From: Siphonodentalium dalli
Taxonomy: Eukaryota; Mollusca; Scaphopoda; Gadilida; Siphonodentaliidae
Assembly (NCBI GenBank): GCA_032622095.1
Contig: CP136067.1
Location: 79,386,705 to 79,450,704, forward strand
Length of the DNA: 64,000 nucleotides
Direction of reading: 5' to 3'
Shown here: piece after piece, positions 1 through 12,285 of the stretch
Layout of the letters: every line of letters begins with the position of its first letter
Position numbering within the stretch: position 1 is the first letter of the stretch
Translations under genes and position numbers: made by a program
The notes under the pieces: generated by a model
What the model was told of the DNA's origin: nothing
What the model saw: the letters and a program-made list of their open reading frames with translations, nothing else
The model's database searches: none

Positions 1-540
1 GAAATATGAAAAATTTATCATTTTGAAGGTCAAGGTCAGGTCGGGGTCACGATTTGACCCGTCCAAAACACCCAGTTGACAAAAGTAACCCCATGTATAA
101 AATTTCGTCGAAATACCATCAAAATTGGCGATTCGACCTTGAATTGACCCGATTTCAAGGTCAAGGTCACGTCGCACGGGCAAATGAATATGCTTATGAG
201 ACTCCCCATATGAAAGTACCCCCACATACCAAGTTTCATCGAAATCCCGTGATATTCGGGCGTTTTACCTTGAAATGACCCGATTTCAAGGTCAAAGTCA
301 CGTCGCACGGGCAAATTAATATGTTTATGCCACTCCCCGGCCGAAAATACACCCACATACCAAGTTTCATCGAAATCCCGTGATATTCGGGCGTTTGACC
401 TTGAAATGACCCGGTTTCAAGGTCAATGTCACGTCGCACGGGCAAATCAATATGCCTATGTCACCCCCGGCCGAAAATACCCACACATACCAAGTTTAAT
501 CGAAATCTGGTTGGCCGTTTTCGAGTTCATCGATTACACA
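1..540. repeat. Tandem ~128-bp repeat with CAAGGTCA motifs
   Basis: Three to four head-to-tail units of 126-131 bp. Each carries 'gacccgatttcaaggtcaa', 'cacgtcgcacgggcaaat' and 'ataccaagtttcatcgaaat', recurring near 130, 260 and 390. The array ends in a 'cgagttcatcgatt' block and a CA-rich microsatellite at 535-565. This is the layout of a retroelement 3' tail. The open frames here are simply read through the repeat and are not genes. The exact LINE or SINE family is not known to me. Confidence 0.8.
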
Positions 541-3217
541 CACACAAACACACACACAAACAGATCTTCCAAAAATATATAATAGGCTAGCATGTTAGCC
601 CGCCACTGGCGGCGTTCGTCAGAAACATGACAATTTTTTATTTTTTAATTTAATTTTTTGTTTTCAATGAGTTAATATTAATTTTTTGTTTATAACATGA
701 GTTAATTGTGCATTTTTAATTTACCGGATTTTTTTTTTTTTTTTTTGATTAATTTTTTAATTTAATTTTTGGTTTTTGGTTTTTCAATATTTTACCCGAT
801 TATACCTTATTTTACACGATTAAGGTGAAGAAGACATAAGAATCACTCAACACGCAGTACCCGTCACTAAAATAGGTATGATTTAAGGTACATCAGGCGG
901 AAAAACTGACCCGATGAAAATTCCCCCGTGCCTAGGAACGACAGACATAAGAATCACATTTTTTGTTTTCACACAACACGCAGTACCCGTCCCTAAAAGA
1001 GGTATGATTGAAAATTTCCCCCGTTCCTAGGAACGACGGACATAAGAATCACACAACACGTTAATTCTGCCTTTTTAATCGAGTTAAATGCATTTCGCGT
1101 TTCGCGTCCGTAGTTTCGTACGCATGGTTAACCGTTTAGCAACGTCGATGGCAATAAAGAGCGTTTGTCGGTTAACGACTCCAAATACGGTCAATATAAA
1201 GATCGTTAATGCCTTAACCCCCGAAGTGTCGTTTGCGGTGATTTTGATGATTGGGAGTGGAGAATGAGTGCTCAGAGCTTGTCCAAAATGCGACGTGGAC
1301 GATCCCCGTGGGTTTTTACCCTTATATACGAAATTTGACATCGATCCGCGCAGCCATTTTAGATTCTATGAAGTACCCAAATACACACACATATATATAT
1401 ACACATATACGGAAGTCTCAAAATATATAGGAGACTAGCAGGTTAGCCCGCCACTGGCGGCATTCGTCCCATGGCTTTGTTCGAAAAATAAATTGCAACA
1501 GGTTCCGAGACACTTGTGCTGCATTTGCAGCAAATTTCGGCAATAGTCAGAAACATGACAATTTTAATTGAATTTTTTGTTTTTCAATGAGTTAATTATT
1601 TTGTTTTTCAATGAGTTAATTGTGCTTTTTTAATTGAATTTGTTGTTTTTAAATTTTACCCGATTTGTTTTGGTTTTTCAAGGAGTTAATTGTGCCTTTT
1701 TAATTTTGTTTTTTAATTTTACCCGATTTTTTTTGGTTTTTCAATGAACCCGTCCATGACACTTCCCGTATTTAGCAAGTTTGAGCTCAATCGGCTCGAG
1801 TCTATAAAGGACACACACATATATATGACACTTCCCGTAGGTAGCAAGTTTGAGCTCAATCGGCATTCCCTGGAATTTCCCAGTAAATATTTAGCAAGTT
1901 TGAGCTCAATCGGTCGAGTCTATAAAGGACACACTCATATATATGACACTTCCCGTAGGTAGCAAGTTTGAGCTCAATCGGCATTCCCTGGAATTTCCCG
2001 TAGATTGGCAGATTCCAGTAGCTTTATAACGGTATATCTGGGGAGAAATCTGATGCTATATTCGTGATTATCTGGGATGATTTCGGTAAATACAGAAGGT
2101 ATATACTGTAAAAACAAAGCGCGCCATCCGTGCTCGCGGGGAATAAATTTCGAGCGATAACGTTTGCGTAAATACGAAATTGTGAGTGTTGGTTTGTAAC
2201 CGGGAATTCTGAGAAGCATTATGCCTATAACTACCCCCCCCCCCTAAGCCCTGACCTAAGTGTCATACATACTATAACAATGATGTTGTAAGAGCTCCAA
2301 TAAATTTCCCCGCATAGGCAAGCACTCAATGTTCCCGTATAACTCTGCAGATGCCAATAACGTTGAATGGGAAACAGACGCTCTTTATAGAGATGCGTCA
2401 AAAACAAACGCTCATTAAATAATCACTTGATTAACCCACGCCGTGCCTTTGCGGTGATTTGAGATTGGAGAACGGGTGCTCTGAGCTTCTCTAAACCGCG
2501 ACCACGGTCGTGTCGGTGTGATTTGACACTTACATAGGAAGTTTGAGCTCAATCTGTACACGCGTTTTGGATTCTATGAAGTACCCACACACATATATAC
2601 ATATATACATATATATACGAAGTCTCAAAATATATAGTATAGACTAGCAGGTTAGCCCGCCACTGGCGGCATTCGTCCCATGGCTTTGTTCGAAAAAGCA
2701 ATTGCAACAGGTTCCGAGACACTTGTGCTGCATTTGTTTAATTATATTTTTAGTTGTTTTTGTTTTTTTTATTTTTTAATATGAATTTAAAGTTTTTTAA
2801 ATTTAATTTTTTTTTTTTCTGAATTGTTTTTTTATTTTTAAATTTTTTAAATTTTAAATTGTTTTAATTAATTTTTTTGTTTCTGGCGGAAAAAATTACC
2901 CGTAGAAATCCCCCCTTCCTAGGAACGACAGACAACGCTCGAGCGATAACATTACATTGAATTGAAAACAAACGCTTCCCGTCGTGAAATGTCTCTGCAT
3001 AATATTTCGAGCGACAGGCTACAGACTCTCGTCATACAGATAAGTAGATAGCGAAAACGACGCTCTTTATAGTCATTCACGGCTTGGGGCAACACGGAAA
3101 CGGTGCTCTGAGCTTCTCCAAAACGCGACCACGGCCGTGTCGGTGATATTTTACACTTACATACGAAATTTGAGCTCAATCTGTACACGCGTTTTGGAGT
3201 CCATGAAGTACCCACAT

Positions 3218-3248
<31 letters not shown>

Positions 3249-3275
3249 CGGAAGTCTCAAAATATATATATAGAC
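541..3275. repeat. Head-to-tail array of three dispersed-repeat units
   Basis: Three copies of a repeat follow one another at roughly 588-1431, 1432-2640 and 2641-3275. Each starts with a 'ctagca.gttagcccgccac' head and ends with 'gaagtaccca', a CA/TA microsatellite and 'gaagtctcaaaatatata'. Bodies are AT-rich (T runs) with shared blocks such as 'cctaggaacgac' and 'gtttgagctcaatc'. Unit lengths differ (about 840, 1210 and 635 bp). No coding capacity is recognisable. Confidence 0.7.
1747..1995. repeat. Short internal tandem repeat (agcaagtttgagctcaatcg)
   Basis: The block 'agcaagtttgagctcaatcg' followed by 'gagtctataaaggacacac' or 'cattccctggaatttccc' occurs four times between 1773 and 1995, spaced 45-75 bp apart. 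It is an expansion inside the second unit of the array. Confidence 0.65.
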
Positions 3276-4273
3276 AAGAACACCATAGTCAGAAATGGTA
3301 ACGCGCTCAAGATCATATATTATATACCCACGATTGTAATTATAGAATCTTTTTCATTTCTGTTATTAACGCCCTCGGATGGATGTATATACTGTTCTAT
3401 AGATTCTAGATAGCTATGGTTCGCTGGGCGTTTTATTTATAGATAATGGGTTTTTCCGGTAGCATCTGTAGCTTTTTATTATGTCCTCTTGTTCTTCCTG
3501 ATGAAGGTCACAGGCATTGATATTGTAATGACCATTCAACAGTTTATATACCTCGATTAGATCTCCTCTAAATATCTTTTAATATATTTTAAACACGTCA
3601 GATTGAGTCTTATCATTCGGTCTTGGTAGAGTTTTGATTTGACGAACTTCTAGTTTTATTGCTTTTCTTTGTATTTCTCTAGCACAGTGCTTTGATATGT
3701 GTGCTGTGGGCTCCATGCAGAGTTACAGTATTCGATGATAGGTCTGACCATGCTTATGTAGAGTGATTAGAAAGTGTCGATGTCCAAGTTCGTGAATGTT
3801 CTGTTGAATATGCCGATGATTTGAGAAGCTTTATTGTTTTATGATATTGTAGGAAGGCTAATCTGGTCGTGTCAAATTGAGCTATAGCGATGGGATATCT
3901 CGCATGACAACACATTTCGGGTTTTCGTGGGGTGTGTATTCGCTGGATGTCTTATAGTTGCAGTATGTAACTATTATGGCCGCGTTAATTGCTTTCGATG
4001 TTTAGGTATGAACAATGTCTGGGCCATGCACTCTTGGCGGGAACACAATGCCTCCGATTTTTTATCCGCAATTAGAAGCTTTCTGGTGTGGTGAATGAGA
4101 AACCTGCAGTAATAAGCCGTAGTTTTTTGTAATAATTTGAAGGATTAGTTGTTTTAACGGAATTCTGAGGCGGTACATTCATGTAACCAATATATTTTAT
4201 ATTATAATTTATATTTATGGCTAATAATATGATCTTGAGGGCGTTACTATTTCTGATTATGGTGTTCTTGTTT
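3275..4273. mobile_element. Element with ~46-bp inverted ends; partner copy at 30.5 kb
   Basis: The sequence starting 'acaagaacaccatagtcag' at 3275-3320 recurs in inverted orientation at 4226-4273 with about 90% identity. The part from 3785 to 4280 matches 30487-30980 in the opposite orientation. The 30.5 kb copy lacks the 3330-3785 stretch, where a reverse-transcriptase fragment sits. This suggests a LINE fragment nested inside an older inverted-repeat element. There is no transposase reading frame. Confidence 0.6.
3590..3780 (-). pseudogene. Degenerate non-LTR reverse transcriptase fragment
   Basis: The minus strand near 3640-3755 reads with motifs of the RT thumb region of CR1/Jockey-type LINEs: 'VRPIIEYCNSAWSPQ', then after a frameshift 'EIQRKAIKL'. 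In family members the corresponding text is close to 'vRP.lEY...vWsP' followed by 'vQRratKl'. Stops and at least one frameshift break it, so this is a relic. The assignment rests on motif recognition only. Confidence 0.6.
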
Positions 4274-4289
4274 GTAATTGGCATAGCTT

Positions 4290-6090
4290 ATAATGTAAAC
4301 GCCAATAAACTAAAATGAAATTCTCAACTACACCTTTTACCGGGCTCGGCCTCGGGGTCGCACTACAGCTCGGATCGGGGGGTCGAACTACAACTTTTAA
4401 TCTGTCCCAAAAATTAACATTCTATAAATAGAACCCCCAATGCGCTATGGCAGCACCCAGGCGAAACAAGAATGTGTACATTAGTATACACGCGGCGCGC
4501 GTAACAATGGTAGAGATAGGTTGCCCGCATGTAAATATAATTGCCTATTCGGCCCAATTGTCCGTAATGTATGTAACTCGTTATCATAGCACTCTTAGTT
4601 CCGTGTGGTTTGGTACAAACTCGGGAGTCATACTATTTTTCGCCCAATTGTAAATTCGCGTACTGCACGAATTTAAATACGATTATAGGTAGTAGTATAG
4701 TAAAGGGCCGCTGTGGTATGGATTTTACTAGCACAGAGGGGTTTATGTCATCTCCCTCAAAACCGATAGGGCGAAAATATGGCGTGAAGCGGACCCCGTA
4801 TATAAATATATAGGGTATTAACGAATACAATTTCTTTATTTTAGGTAAAACTAGATTGTATATTTGCAATTAAAGGCGCGGGTACTATGATTTTGGTTTT
4901 ACTAGTGCCAAATGTGGTTTATCTCCCCAAAACCTCTGCACTGATGTATATATAGGGCTCAAATTTGATGTGAATGTTCTTGTATGGTAATGGTTCACAT
5001 TTGTTTGTTAGCCGCTGGTCTGCCAATTAGGGAAAGGATCGCCGAGAGATATATCAAATGATATATAACTTTTTATATGTTATAATTAGTAAACTGTGTA
5101 AACAGTTTAGTATAACAAATCAAGGTGGCGTTAATACGATGTCGTAGTCAGTGGGACGATAAACGTGTGCGATAAAGTTCACTTCCTTCGCACGCCTGAG
5201 TGATTCTGTATTTATTACACACCAGCTACTGTAGTCTATGTTCTTTAGTATCAACCAATGGTTTCTGTTTGGCTTCCATGCTATAGTTAGTCATCTACTC
5301 AACATAATATGTACGAGGTTGAATCATTAATGTAGTATAACGGTTTGGTTTTTCTTGCACGTCATTTGCGTTACACAATCTATCGGGGTCGATCTACAGT
5401 CCATTTGAGTGAAATTGGCATGCACACAAGCTGAAGTAGCGTAATTAACCGAAAGATAGAAACAAGACTGGTGTGTAATAAAATAGAGACTAACACAAAT
5501 TAATTCCAGATCCCGGGTATATATATAGTATGCGTGTGCATACTCGCGGATAGCAGAGATTCGACCGGGTGTCATGCATGACTCGAGCATGGCAGAAAAC
5601 TTCAGTTGCCTTGCAGTTTGTGGTCAGACCAACCTATATATATTGGCGGGACTGAACTCTGCCATGTAGTTTGACTGTGTATGATTGTATGTTGCTGAAA
5701 CTTAAACATTTAAGTAGCAGTTTGTCTAACCACTTTACCCTTGACATATTTATAATAACCGTTTCCAATCATTCTGGATATATGCGCCAGTACGTTTGGG
5801 TTGGGGAGAACATCAATTTTTCATTTGACACCAAAGACCAGCTCTACAACATGCACGTGGGATAATCACGGGAAATGTCCGGTTCCACGCTATTCCAAGT
5901 CATGTTCATCGGTTTGCCAATTTGTTCCATTTGTTGCATGTCACATTCCATTCATCCCATGCATTTAGACTAGTTACATGGTGGGTAAATAAAACTATCA
6001 GTACAATTTCAACCTATATTCTGAAATTTACAACTATTATTGCGCCAGGCATGATATTCTAAAATGGCCAAAGGTATAATGTGTACGTAT
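4290..6090. other. No gene recognised
   Basis: AT-rich sequence with short open frames only (up to 87 codons), none with a recognisable motif or splice structure. Bases 4325-4435 resemble 30968-31080, and a 'gggactgaactctgc' block at 5648 recurs near 31240. The region is therefore an old, diverged duplicate of sequence just upstream of P450 exon 3. Confidence 0.5.
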
Positions 6091-6210
6091 ATTGCGTGGA
6101 TTATATATGAGGACGGTAAACGATTACACTGTATCGATTTAAATCATTAAATCTCCATTGAAATAATGTAGTGTTTTACCTCTCAGGCTGACTTTAAACT
6201 AACATTTTGT

Positions 6211-6265
6211 TATCCTCGACCTAGGCCTCATATCCTCGACCTAGGCATCATATCTTCGACCTAGT
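6211..6265. repeat. 20-bp minisatellite, three copies
   Basis: The unit 'tatcctcgacctaggcctca' occurs at 6211 and, with one or two changes, at 6231 and 6251. It lies about 420 bp upstream of the first P450 start codon. The downstream duplicate keeps only a 'ccctaggcat' remnant, so the two promoter copies differ here. Confidence 0.8.
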
Positions 6266-6684
6266 ATAGGTCTCATAATACCGTTAGCATAATTATGTAT
6301 ATATGACCTTCGTGCACCATTCACAAACGTGTGCATTGGCTCATGGCTCGAGTGGCAGTTTCAAGGTCTACTGCACTTAGACTGAGTCAGGCAGATCAAA
6401 TCGTGTCAAGATTAATCCTTAATTGTACGCATTCGATCTAAACTTAGACAAGACGAATTAAAACATTATAAAAGTTAGTAGGACTATAAACGCACTGAAC
6501 TTCATTTCATAATATCAGCGTGAATAAGCAAGATTTCCAAAACAACAAATGTATCATCTCCATACCATATCGCTCAAGGCCTCAACTTAGTCAGTCCATA
6601 TTCATCATATATTCGCATCATTCAACTTGTGGTGTGTCTCTGTGACACATTGGCTGCGAGAAAGTAATATTACTAGCTGCTGTT

Positions 6685-7045
6685 ATGATTCTTGAAGTCG
6701 TTTATGCTCACATGGCGAGTTTTATAATTATGTCTGCAACTTGCTTGTTATTCTGGGAACTATACAGAACAGTCAATCGACATCGACCGGGGCTACCACC
6801 AGGACCGAAAGCATTACCAATTATTGGCAATATATTGTGGTTGACTGGAGACGTGATGGCAAATTTACGCCACTTACGTCGAAAATATGGAGATGTGTTC
6901 TGCTTGAATATTGGTGGGAGGTTGATTTGTGTTCTTAACGGATATGACACAATAAGGGAAGCGTTCATTAAGCAAGGGTCTGTGTTTTCTGGACGACCAC
7001 GTGACATAAGTTTCCATACCGAGACTCCTGAGGTCAACGCTCATG
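6685..7045 (+). CDS. Cytochrome P450 exon 1, upstream duplicate (1A)
   Basis: Encodes the N-terminal 120 residues of a microsomal CYP2-clan P450: a hydrophobic membrane anchor (about residues 10-25), a basic stretch, the proline-rich hinge PPGPKALPIIGN (residues 38-49) and the first beta-sheet/B-helix region ending in 'FSGRPRD'. The frame ends at a good donor, CATG|gtgagc, in phase 1. That matches the acceptor of exon 2 at 18858. It differs from the downstream duplicate at 11434 by five residues (V6I, A8V, H9N, P35S, E92D). I infer either an alternative first exon with its own promoter or the stub of a lost tandem gene. The start is the first ATG of the frame. A second ATG ten codons in would also preserve the anchor. 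Confidence 0.8.
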
Positions 7046-7560
7046 GTGAGCATGCACATATTAACCATATCCATCGGACCGGATTCGAATGGTTTCGGGT
7101 GGGGGTGTATATAGCGGATTGACTTTGTTCGTATGTCCGTACGTCTGGCCAATGGCATAGCTCGCGAACGCAGCTACGGTTTGTTATCGGATCGGGATGA
7201 CTATACTTTTAAAGGAGGGCCCAATTTCCCAAAAAAGACGTTGTTTATGTTTTCCGTTCTATATGTTTCATATGTGTATCTGAAAATGATGTTTTGTGTC
7301 CACCCGCGCAGATATTTCCGCCATGGTTATCGGATCTCATTAACATTTGCTATGATGTCCATTCTCAGCTGGAATTTTTTTTATTTTGTATGAATATTAT
7401 ACCAAACGTAAATGTCAACGAAACATATGTTTGCGATTGAGTTAATCACGGACAACATATTGATTATTAATTAGATATGATATTATTGCCAAGAATATTG
7501 GCAGCGGTTTTGTCGGAAAATACGTCAAATAAAAATTAATAGTGGATTGTTTAACTAATT

Positions 7561-8840
7561 GCATGCACCAAGCATTCAATGTAGGTATATATGGCCTGAC
7601 TCAGTTATCATTGACATGGAACGTCATTAATATGGCTTTAGCCCCGTAGAGCGACATGCGCATTACACAAACAGTATCGCAAAATGGAAACAGAGGGCTG
7701 AACCCATGTAGTGCCACCTCACACTTCCAGACATAGTTTTTAGCATACTGATTCAGTCACCACATTGCTCCATAATACACACATGCAATACCAAGAAATG
7801 GGCCTGGAAGTCACCTAGTTTTAACACTGGATTGTACAACAATAACACGCTCAAAATCATATTGGGGTTAGATTTGGTGTTCATACATGCAGGTGTATGC
7901 ATAGTTTGTTTCACAGAATAAAGTAACTATATTAATATAATTGAAGCAGATTGGGATAGAATTGTTTCACATCATTTATTTTGATTACTAGTCAATACTA
8001 ATGGTGAAGACTAAATGGTATGTTAGGGTGGCACATGCATCAAGAGTTTGTCAATTTTAGTGACTTGTAAAATAGATCGTGGGACATGATTGGAAACAAC
8101 AGCGAAAAAGGAAAATATTTAAGATGGTATTTCTAATTAAAAAAAAACATTAAAAAGTGTCAAATATGGACAAGGGGTGGGTCCCAAATATTGCAGAGGA
8201 AAAAACATATTTGTTTTGGGGTGGTGGGTACCTTGTGGTCGGAAAATTGTTTTGGGCCTCGTGTCTGCAAATTTTCCCACTCATCAAAATATGTCGATAA
8301 ATTAATTATGCACTGTTCAAAGATACTTGCATTTGATATCACAATAAGGTTAACTAATGAAATGATAGACAAGTATTAAATGCCTTCAAATTTATGTAGA
8401 GACTTGAGATAAATGGTGTTAATTCCATTGATACATGTACATGCACCAGAGGAAATCATACCCGTTTTCGAACCATTTCGATCTCACAAAAGTACCGTAC
8501 ACTATTTGGATGTTGAGCTACTGGGTTTAATTTGAAGCTTAAATATTTTATGCCACTTACACATTTGGTGCAGAATTTATTCCGTGAATTTCTCTATTAC
8601 AAAAATCCTTCGCAGTGTGGACAGTGGCCTAGTTATTTTGTCCCGAAAATGAACATACACGAATTATTTTACATTTGAAATGCATGGAATTGTATGGATA
8701 TGGATGTAGTCTGTTGACTAATTTTGGATATAACAATAACCGCTGTGTTCGCATGTATATGTGCAAAATGATATATATGTGTATATTCAATGACACTGTG
8801 TTATATTAATGCAATTAATCTCACTCTGTTAGCAACAGAC
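7561..8840. other. Intronic or intergenic sequence, no gene recognised
   Basis: AT-rich and without coherent reading frames. It lies between the upstream exon 1 duplicate and a degenerate tandem array. I see no RNA gene, terminal inverted repeat or splice-flanked exon. Confidence 0.5.
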
Positions 8841-10650
8841 TGTTACCCGGTAACCCTAAATAATTTCTATGAACATACTTGTAATATAATAGAGATGTAT
8901 ATTATGTTCTGATGGAATCCATAATTCTCTAATTTTCCAACACAAAATTAATGTGATTTTGCCCCAAAATGGCCAAAATAAACATTAAAATGTTTATTCA
9001 CACCATAAACCTCACATACCATGTGAAACTCACCATACAATGTTGTCTAATTGAATCAGTGACCACAAATGGGGTCGTCAATTGTTATTTCTACAGAGCT
9101 GGATTCCAGTTTTCACTGATTTTATTTTCGAAAAACCCAGCTCGCACTTATTATTATAAATGATAAAAACTTTTGGTGGGCAACTCTGTGATGTTGAGCA
9201 TTAAGAAACCTACCGCAACACATATCGGAAAAAAATAGAGGCCGGATGAGCAGGACTATCCACACTGGTTTAATATGAAAAAAATCACTATTTTCTATTA
9301 AAACCTCAATCACCCGAAATCCCCATAACCACAACATTTGACGCACCATGTAGTTACTTTTACTCGGTAACCCTAAATACTTTATACACACATACTTGCA
9401 ATATAATAGAGATGTATATTATGTTCTGATGGATTCCATAATTCTTTCATTTTCCAACACAAAATTAATGTGTTTTTGTCCCAAAATGGCCAAAATAAAC
9501 ATTAATACGTTCATTCACACTATAAACCTCACATACCATGTGAAACTCACCATACAATGTTGTCAAATTGAATCAGCGACCACAATGGCTCAACTGTTAT
9601 TTCTAGAGCTGGATTCCAGTTTTCACTTATTTTATTTTCGAAAAATGACCCCCTTCCCCAAAAAAAAATCCAGCTCACTGATTATTTTAAATGATAAAAA
9701 CTTTGGTCGGCAACTCTGTGATGTTGAGGACTATGAAACCTACCGCAACACATATCGGAAAAAAATAGAGGCCGGATGAGCAGGACTACCCACACTGGTT
9801 TAATATGCAAAAATCACAATTTTCTATTAAAACCTCAATCTCCACCCGAAATCCCCATAACCACACGATTTTGACGCACTCTGTAGATTAATGACACCGA
9901 AAGTATAATTATAGATAGATAAAGCTAGGTGTTGCTATTAAATTGCATCCATTGACGACGTATAGGCCTATTATATGTTTTCGTTGGATTCCAGAATTCT
10001 ATCATTTTTCACCAAAAAGGGTGATGTTTACCCCTAAATGAACCCTAGAACACCACGATAACACAAGAAACACTTACATAATGTGAACATGAACATAATC
10101 TACAGTTTAGGTGAGTTTCCAACAAAAAATAACGTGATATGTTATTCCTGCAGCTCAATTCCAGTTTTCACCGATATATATATATACGAAAAAAAAATGG
10201 TTTTCCCCAAAAATCTCAGTTCGCACATATTTAGGTGTCTGGCTAACTCAGTTTTCATATTGCCCATATTCGTGCGAACATTTGATATATAATATGTATT
10301 GGTGGTCGGCGACATGATTCAACTCGAAAAATAACGCCCTTTCTGGTCTCGGCTGCTCCACTATTTAATTAATAATTTCACCAAGGTGGTTGAACCCTCA
10401 CGTGATGTCATTACGTTGCCAATGTCATTACATCATTAGCCCAAAATCCCTAAAACAAATTTCCCACACATCCCACGCTGTCATTTCTGTGAATTCAAAT
10501 AACATTACATTCGCATAAATAAATTGTCATTCTCAAAAAGGACTGTGATTCCAATTTTCACCAGTTTTTCATAAACAAAACACATAAATCATTTAAATCA
10601 CATCAAAATTTCAGAAAAACATTAAAAAGAGAAGTAATGAAGTCTGAATG
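8840..10650. repeat. Degenerate tandem array, ~0.5 kb units
   Basis: Two well-preserved units (about 8870-9390 and 9390-9905, offset ~515 bp) share 'aatataatagagatgtat', 'ccaaaatggccaaaataaac', 'ctggattccagttttcact' and 'cgcaacacatatcggaaaaa'. Two more diverged units follow (about 9960-10300 and 10360-10640), recognisable by 'ccagttttcacc' and 'catta..accctaaa' blocks. The apparent proteins here come from the repeat. Confidence 0.75.
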
Positions 10651-10944
10651 CACAGGGTAGTTTGGAAAATGAGCCTGTCGTAACACTACACACATTTGGT
10701 CCTCATTCTAGTGCAACAGTAAACATAAACTGTATTTTATTTTATTTTATTGTGATAGTGGCTACAATTATTGCTAATTTTGGGAGCAGTTTCCATGGTT
10801 ACCGCACCACTTTTTTTGATAGGGACTATCTTGTAGCATATAATCTAACCTTTCATATGTCATACAAAAAATCGCTTGAGTACCATAGGTATACATTAAA
10901 CTTCTTGAATGTGGTCATTTTGGGGTCCTATAGTATGCGTGGAA

Positions 10945-12285
10945 TATGAGGACGGTACAGGGTGGTACACATAAAAGATATCGATTAAATCTCCATTAAA
11001 ATAATGTAGTGTTTTACCTCTGACTTTTAAATAACATTTTTTTTATCCCCTAGGCATATCTATCCATTAGCATACTTGTATACAGGACCTTCGTGTACAG
11101 TTCATAAAAGTGATCAATGGCCGAAGGAGCAGTTTCACGGTCTACCGCACTTAGATTTTGCCAGTCAAATCAAATCGTGTATATTATTATTAATTGTATG
11201 CATACGATCTAAACTTATACGAGTCACTTCAACAATTAAAAACAAGTTCGCTGAACTTCATGGCCGAATATCAGCGTGAATAAGCAAGATATCCAATAAA
11301 GAAATTTTAACATCTCTATATCGTTCAAGGCCTCAGCTTAGTCAGTCAATATATATCATATATTCGCATCATTCAACTTGTGGTGTGTCTGCTATAAACT
11401 GACTGTGAGAAACTAATATTACCAGCTGCTGTTATGATTCTTGAAGTCATTTATGTTAACATGGCGAGTTTTATAATTATGTCTGCAACTTGCTTGTTAT
11501 TCTGGGAACTATACAGAACAGTCAATCGACATCGATCGGGGCTACCACCAGGACCGAAAGCACTACCAATTATTGGCAATATATTGTGGTTGACTGGAGA
11601 CGTGATGGCAAATTTACGTCACTTACGTCGAAAATATGGAGATGTATTCTGCTTGAATATTGGTGGGCGTTTGATTTGTGTTCTTAACGGATATGACACA
11701 ATAAGGGACGCGTTCATTAAGCAAGGGTCTGTGTTTTCTGGACGACCACGTGACATAAGTTTCCATACGGAGACTCCTGAGGTTAACGCTCATGGTGAGC
11801 ATGCACAAATTAACCATATCCATCGGACGGATTCGAATGCATGGTCTCGAGTGGGGTGTATATAGTGGATTGACTTTGTTCGTATGTCCGTCCGTCTGTC
11901 CAATGGCATAGCTCGCGAATGCATGCAGCTACGGGTTGTTATTGGGTCGGAATGACTGTACTTTTAAAGGAGGGCCCAATTTCCCAAAAAGACGTTGTTT
12001 ATGTTTTCCGTTCTATATGTTTCATATTTGTGTATCTGAAAATGATGTTTTGTGTCCACCCGCGCAGATATTTCCGCCATGGTTATCGGATCTCATTAAC
12101 ATTTGCTATGATGTCCATTCTCAGCTGGAATTTTTTTTTTATGAATATTAATGTCAACGAAGCATATATGTTTGCGATTGAGTTAATCACGGACAACATA
12201 TTGATTATTAATTAGATATGACATTATTGCCAAGAATGTGGGCAGCCGTTTAGTCGGAAAATACGTCAAATAAATTGTTTAACTA
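10945..12285 (+). repeat. Right copy of the ~1.4 kb direct duplication
   Basis: Partner of 6095-7560. It begins with 'atatgaggacggta' and runs through promoter-proximal sequence, exon 1 and the first ~490 bp of intron 1 ('catgcaccaa' at the end). It lacks the 20-bp minisatellite present upstream of the left copy. Confidence 0.85.
11434..11794 (+). CDS. P450 exon 1, downstream copy (1B)
   Basis: Same layout as the upstream copy: ATG, membrane anchor, PPGPKALPIIGN, ending CATG|gtgagc in phase 1. It is the nearer first exon to exon 2 (intron 1 about 7.06 kb). Ser35 replaces the Pro35 of copy 1A just before the hinge. Together with exons 2-4 it gives an uninterrupted frame. Confidence 0.85.

Larger units (their letters stand above)
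6095..7560 (+). repeat. Left copy of a ~1.4 kb direct duplication (P450 promoter and exon 1)
   Basis: It matches 10945-12285 over upstream sequence, exon 1 and the start of intron 1, including 'catcattcaacttgtggtg' upstream and 'cccgcgcagatatttccgc' downstream. Coding parts are almost identical; flanks carry small indels. The copies are about 4.8 kb apart in the same orientation, as expected from unequal crossover or tandem duplication. Confidence 0.85.

Noticed and set aside
6685-7045. Exon 1A as the start of a separate complete P450 gene
   Set aside because: No second copies of exons 2-4 are present between 7 and 11.4 kb, so only a duplicated first exon can be supported.
11919-12215. 98-codon frame after exon 1B (and its counterpart at 7133)
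   Set aside because: It is duplicated intron sequence with frameshifts between the two copies. A donor ends exon 1 before it, and no P450 similarity is seen.
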